A stretch of DNA of 64,000 bases from Flavivirga algicola (GTDB taxonomy: Bacteria > Bacteroidota > Bacteroidia > Flavobacteriales > Flavobacteriaceae). Position numbers and translations under genes: made by a program. Where the stretch lies: the NCBI RefSeq assembly GCF_012910715.1, contig NZ_JABBHF010000005.1, forward strand, positions 248,001 through 312,000, written 5' to 3'. Shown piece after piece: positions 10,076 to 17,633 of the stretch. The notes beneath the pieces are model-generated. The model was given only the letters and a program-made list of their open reading frames with translations, made no database searches and was not told the DNA's origin. How positions within the stretch are numbered: the first letter of the stretch is position 1; the number at the start of each line of letters is the position of its first letter.

Positions 10076-10885
10076 TTATTCCGTTATTGGTATCACCCTG
10101 TTTGGGTTATAAGTTCCCAGTGCATAACGTTTTCTTTGGTCGTCTAACCATTCATCGTAATTGTCTGTTGTATCTGCAATATGCATATTGCGCAAAACGT
10201 GGTGTTTAATGCCTCTATGGTCTAATTCTCTAACAGTTAGCTCGTTTAAACATTGTGCCACAGAAATGGCTCCAACTGTTGATAGTGGACACACATGATA
10301 AGTATCCGTTTTACCTTCTATTTTTACAGATAAATCACCGTAAGGCATAGAATTATCAATAAAATAGCCATTAGGATTCTCTTCTATAATATGAATTAGA
10401 TTTTTGCCGCAACTATGCTTTACAGCTGCACCTGCAGACTGTACTTTGGAAGCAATTCCAACAATTTTCAAGCCTGGATACTGTTTGCTAAATTCTAATG
10501 CCATATCTACTGCGGCAGCAGTGGTGCCTGTAGCTGTAACTACTACTAAAACATCTTTGGGCCCAAATTGTACTTCTTTTAATAATATTTTGCCAATACC
10601 TTCTACTTTTTCGTAGAATTGATCAACGCGAATACCATTTGGTCCCGTGACATCATTAAAAGTAATGATCGCATCTGTTAAAATGGGATTGAATCCTGTT
10701 AGTGCTCCCATTCTAATTACAGTTTCTTCTACAGATTGTCTTGAATGGCCATTAGCATAAACATGTACCATGCCTCCAGATGCAATAGCATCGGCATAAA
10801 TACGTGCGACTTCTTTTAACTCGTTTTCTTGAGCTCTTAAGCCTTCTTTAATTTTGTCCAGTTGGTCTGGGAACTCTAAATTCAT
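10076..10885 (-). CDS. SIS domain protein (sugar-phosphate isomerase/binding type)
   Basis: A 269-residue protein with one SIS domain. It shows VYANGHSRQSVEETVIRMG at about residues 42-60 and the phosphate-loop-like VVVTATGTTAAAVD near residue 125. It resembles the stand-alone sugar isomerase-domain proteins often found beside GntR regulators and ROK kinases. SIS domains bind phosphosugars and may isomerise, deaminate or act as a sensor. It is the first enzyme gene after the regulator (21 bp). The substrate cannot be read from sequence. Confidence 0.8.
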   Translation of the reverse strand: MNLEFPDQLDKIKEGLRAQENELKEVARIYADAIASGGMVHVYANGHSRQSVEETVIRMGALTGFNPILTDAIITFNDVTGPNGIRVDQFYEKVEGIGKILLKEVQFGPKDVLVVVTATGTTAAAVDMALEFSKQYPGLKIVGIASKVQSAGAAVKHSCGKNLIHIIEENPNGYFIDNSMPYGDLSVKIEGKTDTYHVCPLSTVGAISVAQCLNELTVRELDHRGIKHHVLRNMHIADTTDNYDEWLDDQRKRYALGTYNPNRVIPITE

Positions 10886-10906
10886 AGGTTTTGAATAATA
10901 ATTTGC

Positions 10907-11671
10907 TTAATATTTACTTTCTGTTTTTAACAGGTCATTTAAGGTTTTTGAATCCACCGTTTTATTTATTTGTTTGGATCGATATACATAAGAATCTGCA
11001 GCAGCAATAATGGAAGAAAATTCAAAAGGAGTTTTGTTTGCCAGAAAAGATAAACGTTCAATCACTAAAACAATAGGTGTTTTTAATTGAAGTGTCTTTT
11101 TTTCATAAATGGTAGCTTCCCTTGCATATACTTGTTCTTCTGCTAATATGCCTATTAAATTGTATTGATCTTTTAAGTAGGTGTAAAGAGACTCTCCAAT
11201 ACTGGTGTCTTTGTTTAAGCCTGGTGCCAAACGAGCAGCTATATGGTTTGTCATTAAACAAATAGGTTTGTTTTCAATTAGTCTTAAACGTTCTACAGTT
11301 ACTGCTTTTTCACGAGCTTTTAGTTCTAGAGAATTGGCAATGGTTGCTATAGGGGCTTTTTGCTTTATTTTGACCCATTTAGTACTTGGTACACTACCTT
11401 GACTGGTAATAGAATCAGTCCAACTTGATACGCCAATATGATTGTCTATAATCTGTGGTCGTCTAATAATAGTACCTTTTCCGGGCTTGGATTCTAAATA
11501 TCCATCAGTTTCTAATTCTTTAATAGCTCTTTTTACGGTAATCAAACTGGTTTCTGTTGCTGTTGCTATTTCAGATTGCGTAGGTAGTAAGTCGCCTGGT
11601 TGATAATCTTTTTTGATTTTATCTAACAGATAAGTGTAAACCTTGTGATATAGAGGTGTTTTAACTTCCAA
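10907..11671 (-). CDS. GntR family regulator, HutC/UTRA type
   Basis: A 254-residue transcription factor. The N-terminal winged helix (about residues 5-70) has the GntR signature GDLLPTQSEIATATETSLIT and RAIKELETDGYL. A UTRA ligand-binding domain follows (about 95-240: VERLRLIENKPICLMTNHI, PFEFSSIIAAADSYVYRS). Its position as first gene of the nine-gene minus-strand operon suggests that it senses a pathway sugar (probably phosphorylated) and controls its own operon. An imperfect palindrome lies about 50 bp upstream of its start at 11721-11756 (separate entry). Confidence 0.88.
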   Translation of the reverse strand: MEVKTPLYHKVYTYLLDKIKKDYQPGDLLPTQSEIATATETSLITVKRAIKELETDGYLESKPGKGTIIRRPQIIDNHIGVSSWTDSITSQGSVPSTKWVKIKQKAPIATIANSLELKAREKAVTVERLRLIENKPICLMTNHIAARLAPGLNKDTSIGESLYTYLKDQYNLIGILAEEQVYAREATIYEKKTLQLKTPIVLVIERLSFLANKTPFEFSSIIAAADSYVYRSKQINKTVDSKTLNDLLKTESKY

Positions 11672-11720
11672 AGTTTTATTATTTTGATTAAATAATGTTT
11701 AAAGCTTATAATAAAATAAC

Positions 11721-11756
11721 TTGCACAAATATTATAATAATATATTATTTATGCAA
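11721..11756 (-). promoter_or_regulatory. Candidate operator/promoter of the HutC-led operon
   Basis: Left arm TTGCACAAATA (11721-11731) and right arm TATTTATGCAA (11746-11756) form an inverted repeat with 10 of 11 positions complementary, separated by 14 AT-rich bases. Read on the minus strand, a TTG near the upstream arm and AATATTTG (one mismatch to TAnnTTTG) 20 bp later could be the -33 and -7 elements. This suggests a promoter overlapped by a regulator site. It is an inference from layout. Confidence 0.45.
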
Positions 11757-12194
11757 ATATAAAATATACTTAATGGATAAGTAGGTTGTTTGGGCATGTG
11801 AATAAACCCTAAGGCAAGTATTTGTTTTGCATGGGAATTCAATCACTCTGATAGGTGAAAAACCTAATTTAGAGTTTGAAAAACTTAGACCTTGTACACA
11901 TAGCTGTAATAAAGAATTTCTTGAAACCAACATCCTCAGGGCAAGCCACAGGGGGATTTTGTTGGTTTGATTTTGACCTAAGGGGCAAAAATCGAAATTC
12001 TGTTATTTAGATTCCCATTTTATTCATTGTCTTGTATTTTTGTAATAATGAATTCATGAATCTTACGATTTCATGGGAATGACAATTTCAACGGAAACCT
12101 CAATGCAGAGCATCGGGGAATTCTTTTCGATTAAATTTAAAGTCTGGCTTGAAACTTCAAAGAAACTAAATTCTATGAGCCTGTTATTATAAGG
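11757..12194. other. Intergenic stretch without a supported gene
   Basis: This stretch lies between the HutC operon promoter and the sugar porter stop codon. A 62-codon open frame on the minus strand (11745-11933) has no recognisable feature and overlaps the promoter region, so I do not call it. The stretch contains a REP-like inverted element (separate entry). No tRNA or clear ORF is visible. Confidence 0.5.
12012..12091. repeat. REP-like intergenic element, diverged copy
   Basis: TTCCCAT at 12012-12018 and ATGGGAA at 12073-12079 are inverted, and the minus strand reads TTGTCATTCCCATGAAA. This resembles the widespread Flavobacteriaceae intergenic hairpin family starting TTGTCATTCC, and a second, shorter copy lies at 59878-59905. 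The similarity was judged by eye; a genome-wide copy count would decide it. Confidence 0.35.
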
Positions 12195-13586
12195 TTAGAA
12201 AATTTCCTCAATCTCTTCTAGGGTTTTATTTTTAGTCTCTGGTATTTTGTATTTTACGAACAAGAAGCATAATATGCAAATAACACCATAAGACCAAAAT
12301 GTACCATAAGCTCCTAATGCACTGTTTAAAATAGGAAAGCTATAGGTTAGAAGAAAACAAGCTATCCATAAGGCTGTTACAGTCAGAGACATGGCGGCTC
12401 CTCGAATTCTATTTGGAAATATTTCTGAAGCCAGTACCCAAAATACAGGAGCCAAAGTGAGTGCGTAGATGGCAATTGCGATGACGACAAGTACAACTAG
12501 AGCAAAGCCTTTGAGTCCGTAAAAATAAAACATGCCTATAAGCAAGTACGATAATCCTAGGCCTACGGAGCCAAATAGCCACAATTTTTTTCTACCCCAG
12601 CGATCTATTACCTGCATAGCAATAACGGTGAACACCAGATTTACGATACCCGTCAAGATAATATTAAATAAAGCGTCACTAACACCATATCCTGCGCTGG
12701 TAAAGACTTCTTCCGCATAGTTGAAAACGACATTGATACCGCACCATTGCTGTAAAAAAGCGAGAAGAATTCCTGTAATGATTAATTTTTTATTCTTGCC
12801 ATTAAAAAGCTCTCCAATTTTAATAACCTTTTCACTGGCTTCTTTTAGAGTTTCTTTGATTTGCTCTTGAACTTCATCTGCATAAATTGCTCCTCCAATA
12901 TTATTCAAAACTTTTAGGGATTCATCCCATCTTTTATTCTTGGAAAGCCATCTTGGGCTTTCAGGAATAATAAAAATCAATACGAAAAATAAAGTGGCAG
13001 GAATCAATTCTGCCCAAAACATCCATCTCCAACCTGTTTGGCCGTTCCAGGAATTCATAATTTCTAAATCTGTCATATTTTCAGGAACAGGATCTGCAAT
13101 AACATAATTAAAAATTTGAGCAGCAAGTATGCCTATAACAATAGCTAATTGATTTAAAGAGACCAATTTTCCTCTATAAATGGATGGGGAAACTTCGGCG
13201 ATGTACATTGGAGAAATTGTAGAAGCCAATCCTATACCTAAACCTCCTAAAATTCTAAATACAATAAATACATTGAAGTCATTAAAACCTCCAGTACCAG
13301 CGGCTGAAACAACAAATAATAAAGCGGCCAGGCCTAAGGGTTTCTTGCGTCCAAAACGTTCGGTTACTTTTCCTGCTATGGCTGCGCCAACAATACACCC
13401 AATTAATGCACTTCCCATGGCCCAACCCTGTAGGGTTGGAATATCTGTAATTTCAAAAAAGCGCTCGTAAAAAGGTTTGGCCCCTCCAATAACCACCCAA
13501 TCGTAGCCGAAAAGAAGCCCGCCAAGTGCAGAAATCATAGAAATAGAAAGAATGTACTTGAAATTTAGTTGGTTAGATCTTGACAT
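12195..13586 (-). CDS. MFS sugar porter (XylE/GalP-like, sugar:proton symporter)
   Basis: A 463-residue inner-membrane protein with 12 predicted TM helices. Sugar porter (SP) family signatures are clear: ERFGRKKPLG in the loop after TM2, the PESPRWL signature near residue 210, QQWCGINVVFNYAEEVF in TM7, DRWGRKKLWLFG in the loop after TM8, and PETKNKTLEEIEE at the C-terminus. It imports a monosaccharide, probably one released by the exported glycosidases of this island. It is transcribed alone on the minus strand, separated from the HutC operon by about 520 bp, with its start facing the divergent FCD-GntR operon. Confidence 0.9.
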   Translation of the reverse strand: MSRSNQLNFKYILSISMISALGGLLFGYDWVVIGGAKPFYERFFEITDIPTLQGWAMGSALIGCIVGAAIAGKVTERFGRKKPLGLAALLFVVSAAGTGGFNDFNVFIVFRILGGLGIGLASTISPMYIAEVSPSIYRGKLVSLNQLAIVIGILAAQIFNYVIADPVPENMTDLEIMNSWNGQTGWRWMFWAELIPATLFFVLIFIIPESPRWLSKNKRWDESLKVLNNIGGAIYADEVQEQIKETLKEASEKVIKIGELFNGKNKKLIITGILLAFLQQWCGINVVFNYAEEVFTSAGYGVSDALFNIILTGIVNLVFTVIAMQVIDRWGRKKLWLFGSVGLGLSYLLIGMFYFYGLKGFALVVLVVIAIAIYALTLAPVFWVLASEIFPNRIRGAAMSLTVTALWIACFLLTYSFPILNSALGAYGTFWSYGVICILCFLFVKYKIPETKNKTLEEIEEIF

Positions 13587-13907
13587 GTTTTAATAAAATT
13601 TTAGTGTTTGAAATTGATGTGAAACTTGGTTTCAAGCCTACTTGTTTTTATGGAAAATTAACAAAGCTATTGTATATATGTAAATTGGATGTCGTACTAT
13701 TCGTTTTATTAGGTGGTGATAATGTTCAATATATCATAATTAAGGCTGGTTTAGATTAGGTTTATCCTAGTTATTAAATGCACTTTTAATTGAAACCATG
13801 CGGTAAGCTATTTGTATGGGCTCTATATAATTCAAAAATATAATTTGTTTTTTTTAGCTAAAGTTGTAATATTGTATTTTGTATACAAAATACAATATTA
13901 CGGTTTT
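13587..13907. other. Divergent intergenic region between the sugar porter and the acid-sugar operon
   Basis: This 321-bp AT-rich region must hold the divergent promoters of the sugar porter (minus) and the FCD-GntR operon (plus). A TTG-initiated extension of the plus gene to 13812 is possible in frame, but it would translate straight through the perfect palindrome at 13867-13900, so I treat this as non-coding. A partial TTGTATATATG half-site lies at about 13673. Apart from these and the palindrome I see nothing definite. Confidence 0.5.
13867..13900. promoter_or_regulatory. Perfect 34-bp palindrome, likely operator of the FCD-type GntR regulator
   Basis: The 34 bases are exactly self-complementary, with the centre TTGTATACAA at about 13879-13888. 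That centre matches the known FadR/FCD-subfamily GntR operator pattern (TNGTNNACNA class). The palindrome ends 7 bp before the ATG of the adjacent GntR gene. Binding there would block transcription or translation of the whole acid-sugar operon. Autoregulation is inference; the symmetry is seen directly. Confidence 0.75.
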
Positions 13908-14531
13908 ATGATAGAGCATACGAGTATTAGTGAACCCATTTACTTAAGACTAAAAGAGATGATCCTAAATGGGGAGCTTAAACCAGGAGAGAAAATAGTT
14001 CAGGAAAAAATTGCAGAACAGTTAGGTGTGAGCAGAACACCATTAATGAAAGCTTTATTGGCACTGGAACATGAATATTTGGTAGAGAGTATTCCCAGAA
14101 GGGGTATGTATATACGCTCGTGGGATAAACAAGAAATAATAGATATCTATATATGTAGGGAGGCTATTGAAGGCATGGCTGCACGTTTGCTAGCGCAATC
14201 AAAGGAGGAAAACATAATAAAACAACTTAAGGACTGTTTTAGCCCTTTTTTAAATAGTAATGATATTGACCTTAATGCTTATACGGAAGCAGATGAAACC
14301 TTTCATTCATTACTTATTAAACTTACAGGGAATGCCCCTTTAGATAAGATATATTTCTTTGGTAATATTCATGAAAAGGTCATTGGACATGGATTGGTAC
14401 GGCCACCGGAGGAAACGTTGGACGAGCATTTTAAAATTATCAATGCTATAGAAGAAGGAGATGAAGATGCGGCAGAAAAATTTGCCAGAGAGCATATTAA
14501 AAAATCAAGAGAGTTATTATTCGATCAATAA
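13908..14531 (+). CDS. GntR family regulator, FadR/FCD type
   Basis: With the ATG at 13908 the protein has 207 residues. This start is preferred because the product then begins MIEHTSISEPIYLRLKEMIL, the normal beginning of the winged helix, and because the upstream extension would cross the palindrome. The helix-turn-helix (PGEKIVQEKIAEQLGVSRTP, residues about 25-45) is followed by an all-helical FCD domain (about 75-205) with the family's metal-ligand pattern (ADETFHSLLIKL; later HFKIINAI and AREHIKKS). It probably senses an acid sugar or its metabolite and represses the following genes. Confidence 0.88.
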   Translation: MIEHTSISEPIYLRLKEMILNGELKPGEKIVQEKIAEQLGVSRTPLMKALLALEHEYLVESIPRRGMYIRSWDKQEIIDIYICREAIEGMAARLLAQSKEENIIKQLKDCFSPFLNSNDIDLNAYTEADETFHSLLIKLTGNAPLDKIYFFGNIHEKVIGHGLVRPPEETLDEHFKIINAIEEGDEDAAEKFAREHIKKSRELLFDQ

Positions 14532-14543
14532 AAATTTTAAAAA

Positions 14544-15590
14544 GTGAAAAATTACAAGATTGCAGTAGTACCAGGAGATGGTATAGGAAATGAAATAGTA
14601 CCAGAAGGGTATAGAGTTTTAGAAGCGGTTGCCGAGAAACACGGTTTTAGCATTACTTCAGAAACATTTGATTGGGGAGCTGGTTATTATTTGAAAAATG
14701 GAAAGTTCTTACCTGATGAAGGTTTAGAGACACTAAAAAGCTATGATGCTGTTTACTTTGGATCGGTTGGGCTTCCAGAAGTTGATGATACACTTCCTGC
14801 TAAAGACTATACGTTTAAAGTACGAACAAACTTTAACCAGTATGTTAATTACAGGCCAGTAAGAACTTATCCTGGTGTACAACGTCCGTTGAGAACGGAA
14901 AAACACATCGATTTTGTAATTGTTAGAGAAAATACAGAAGGTGAGTTTGTTCAAGTAGGGAGCCAATACCTTCCAGACTCTGAAAATGGAATGGGTATAG
15001 ACACCAGTATTTTTACAAGAAAAGGTATTGAGCGTGTTGCTCATTATGCATTTAAATTGGCTAGGAAAAGAAGAAATAAAGTGACTCATATTACAAAATC
15101 AAATACATTGATTAATAGCTTGTCTTACTGGGATCGTGTTATAACTGAAGTAGCAGCTCAATATCCAGATGTAGAACATGACCAGATGTATATAGATAAT
15201 TCTACAGCAAGCTTTGTTTTAAAACCAGAGGTTTTTGATGTTGTTTTAACAACCAACCTTTTTGGAGATATTTTAAGTGATTTAGGCGGTGCCGTTATGG
15301 GAAGTTTAGGTCTTGGAGGTAGTGGTAATATTAACCCAGAAAAAGACTTTCCGTCTATGTTCGAGCCTATTCATGGATCTGCACCAGACATTGCTGGTCA
15401 AAACATAGCAAACCCTTATGGACAAATATGGTCTGCAGCTATTATGCTAGAGCATTTGGGAGAAATAGACGCTGCTAACAATATTATGGAAGCTATAGAT
15501 AAAAGTACTTCAGAAGGTGTGCTTACTAAAGATTTGGGAGGTAGCGCAAGTACTTCTGATGTTGCCGATGCTGTAATAAAAAATCTATAA
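14544..15590 (+). CDS. Beta-decarboxylating dehydrogenase of the tartrate/malate/isopropylmalate dehydrogenase family
   Basis: A 348-residue NAD-dependent dehydrogenase starting with GTG. Marks are VVPGDGIGNEIVPEG at residues 8-22, the substrate Arg/Glu signature VRENTEGEF near residue 130, the catalytic Lys in THITKSNTL near 187, metal-site Asp residues in TTNLFGDILSDL, and the adenine-binding end FEPIHGSAPDIAG. GSVGLPEVDD, rather than the leucine-biosynthesis pattern, and the context suggest a catabolic TtuC/DmlA-like role on a hydroxy acid. It is 12 bp after the regulator and in the same operon as a four-carbon acid kinase, where the usual partner would be a PdxA2-type dehydrogenase. Confidence 0.87.
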   Translation: MKNYKIAVVPGDGIGNEIVPEGYRVLEAVAEKHGFSITSETFDWGAGYYLKNGKFLPDEGLETLKSYDAVYFGSVGLPEVDDTLPAKDYTFKVRTNFNQYVNYRPVRTYPGVQRPLRTEKHIDFVIVRENTEGEFVQVGSQYLPDSENGMGIDTSIFTRKGIERVAHYAFKLARKRRNKVTHITKSNTLINSLSYWDRVITEVAAQYPDVEHDQMYIDNSTASFVLKPEVFDVVLTTNLFGDILSDLGGAVMGSLGLGGSGNINPEKDFPSMFEPIHGSAPDIAGQNIANPYGQIWSAAIMLEHLGEIDAANNIMEAIDKSTSEGVLTKDLGGSASTSDVADAVIKNL

Positions 15591-15596
15591 AATATA

Positions 15597-16235
15597 ATGA
15601 GTGGGATAGTTGATCTTACATTAACATATACTAATGATGTTGCTGGGTTTTCAAAAGAAGCTAGTAAAGTACTCGATGTAGATGGATGGAATGCAAGCAC
15701 CCTTACGTTTTATTCGCATTGTGGTACGCATATGGATGCCCCCATTCATTTTAATGTAAGCAATCAAACTATTGATGAAATTCCAGTATCAAACTTTGTT
15801 GGAAAGGCTTGGGTTATAGATGCACGGCATGTAGGCTCTAAAGGACTCATAAAACCAGAGCATATTCATCAAGATATTAAAGATAAGTTTGTAGCAGGGG
15901 ATGGTCTTATTTTTTGGACGGGCTGGTCTAAATATGTGAACACTCCAAAGTATAGAGACGAGCTGCCTAGAATAAGTGAAGCTCTTGCTTTGTGGTGTAT
16001 TGATAAAAAGGTAAAGATGATAGGTGTAGAGCCACCTTCTGTAGCCGATGTGAATAATTTAGATGAAGTCACCAAGATTCACCAAATATTGTTAAAAGGC
16101 GTTGTTATTATAGAAGGACTCACCAATATAGATGCCTTACAAACTAATTGTGTTGAATTGATTGCATTACCCTTAAAAATAGAGTCTGGTGATGGTGCGC
16201 CAGCAAGGGTTATAGCTATTGAGAAATATTTATGA
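15597..16235 (+). CDS. Cyclase-family metal-dependent hydrolase (kynurenine formamidase-like fold)
   Basis: A 212-residue protein of the Cyclase (pfam04199) family. The metal-binding motif HCGTHMDAPIHF is at about residues 40-51 (HxGTHxDxPxH pattern), with a further Glu in GVEPPSVAD near residue 144. Family members hydrolyse N-formylkynurenine, cyclic imides or lactone-like bonds. In this operon a lactone or ester of an acid sugar is a reasonable substrate (inference). It starts 6 bp after the dehydrogenase stop and overlaps the kinase start by 4 bp. Confidence 0.82.
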   Translation: MSGIVDLTLTYTNDVAGFSKEASKVLDVDGWNASTLTFYSHCGTHMDAPIHFNVSNQTIDEIPVSNFVGKAWVIDARHVGSKGLIKPEHIHQDIKDKFVAGDGLIFWTGWSKYVNTPKYRDELPRISEALALWCIDKKVKMIGVEPPSVADVNNLDEVTKIHQILLKGVVIIEGLTNIDALQTNCVELIALPLKIESGDGAPARVIAIEKYL

Positions 16236-17632
16236 GTATTTTATTATCAGACATATCAAAAGAATTGCCATTAGAAGACACTTCTAATTATAGATGTTTA
16301 AATAAAAAGCTTTTTAAAGATCTGGATAGAACCTGTGTAGTTATTGATGATGATCCAACAGGAAATCAAACGGTATACGATATACCGCTTTTAACAGGAT
16401 GGGATTTAGAAACATTGGTGCATGAATTTAAAAATGAAACACCTGCTTTTTTCTTGCTGACAAATTCTAGAAGTTTATCGCAGGAAAAATCATCAGAGGT
16501 TTATCAGGAAATTTCAAAGAATATTTTAAGAGCATCAGAGCTTACAAATAGAGAATTTACTGTTATTAGTAGAAGCGATTCTACATTAAGAGGGCATTTT
16601 TCAGAAGTTAATGTTGTGAAAAATGCCTTAAATTATAATAACATAATTACTGTTTTTCTACCTGTTATGTTTGAAGGAAACCGTGTTACAGTTAATGATG
16701 TACATTATATAACCGATGGTGATTATTTGGTACCTGTTAACGAAACACCGTTTTCTCAAGATCATACTTTTGCATATTCTAAAGCAGATTTAAAAGAGTG
16801 GATTCAGGAAAAAACAAACGGAGAAATAAAGGCTTCAGATGTTTTTTCATTGTCAGTTGAAGCTATAAGAAATAAAAACAAGGAATGGCTTTGTGAGCAG
16901 ATTATGTCTTTACATGCTGGTGCCTTTTGCGTTTTAAATGCACTAAATTATCATGATTTAGATAAGGGCGTACAGGCACTATTGTTAGCCGAAAAATTAG
17001 GTAAAAAAATAGTGTATCGTACCTCAAGCTCGTTTGTGCCTTCCTATATTGGGTTGGAACCTAAATCATTGTTAACTCCTGAGAAAATAATTGATTTAAA
17101 TACCCAAACTGGAGGGGTGGTCATAGTAGGATCTTATGTGTCTAAATCTTCCCAACAACTTAATTATGCCTTGAAGCATTATAGTGAGAATGAGATTATT
17201 GAAGTTGATGTTGATACCATATTAAAAGAAGGGGCAGACGCATATTTAGCAGTCATTATTTCTAAAATAGATGAAAATATAGCAACCGGTAACGATGTTA
17301 TTGTTTATACAAGCAGAAAATTAATAACAGGGGCAAGTGCCAATTCTAATATAAATATAGCATTAAGGGTGTCTAATGCGTTAGTTGACTTGGTCAAAGG
17401 TATGAGTGTGCGACCTAAATACCTATTGGCTAAAGGAGGTATCACATCTCATGATTTGGCTATAAAAGGTTTAGGAATGAAGCGCTCGAGAGTTCTGGGG
17501 CAAATTCAGCCAGGTATTCCTGTTTGGGAAATGGATGAAGAAACAAAATTCCCCAAATTACCATATATCGTATTTCCTGGTAATGTAGGTGATGAAAGAT
17601 CACTTTTAACAATAATTCAAAAACTATCTTAA
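16232..17632 (+). CDS. Four-carbon acid sugar kinase family protein (DUF1537)
   Basis: A 466-residue member of the OtnK/DtnK/OiaK group. The N-terminal substrate domain opens with VVIDDDPTGNQTVYD near residue 36 and carries SRSDSTLRGHF near residue 110. The C-terminal nucleotide-binding domain has VGSYVSKSSQQL near 292, LAKGGITSHDLA near 400 and PGNVGDERSLL near the end. Known relatives phosphorylate D-erythronate, L-threonate, D-threonate or 3-oxo-isoapionate. Its 4-bp overlap with the cyclase gene points to translational coupling. The kinase family is certain; the substrate is not. Confidence 0.9.
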   Translation: MSILLSDISKELPLEDTSNYRCLNKKLFKDLDRTCVVIDDDPTGNQTVYDIPLLTGWDLETLVHEFKNETPAFFLLTNSRSLSQEKSSEVYQEISKNILRASELTNREFTVISRSDSTLRGHFSEVNVVKNALNYNNIITVFLPVMFEGNRVTVNDVHYITDGDYLVPVNETPFSQDHTFAYSKADLKEWIQEKTNGEIKASDVFSLSVEAIRNKNKEWLCEQIMSLHAGAFCVLNALNYHDLDKGVQALLLAEKLGKKIVYRTSSSFVPSYIGLEPKSLLTPEKIIDLNTQTGGVVIVGSYVSKSSQQLNYALKHYSENEIIEVDVDTILKEGADAYLAVIISKIDENIATGNDVIVYTSRKLITGASANSNINIALRVSNALVDLVKGMSVRPKYLLAKGGITSHDLAIKGLGMKRSRVLGQIQPGIPVWEMDEETKFPKLPYIVFPGNVGDERSLLTIIQKLS

Positions 17633-17633
17633 T

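Noticed and set aside
11745-11933. 62-codon open frame on the minus strand
   Set aside because: It overlaps the promoter/operator region of the HutC operon, shows no family signs and lies in sequence that looks like intergenic repeat material.
13812-13907. TTG-initiated N-terminal extension of the FCD-type GntR gene
   Set aside because: It would translate a perfect 34-bp palindrome and adds a non-GntR hydrophobic head; the ATG at 13908 gives a normal winged-helix start.
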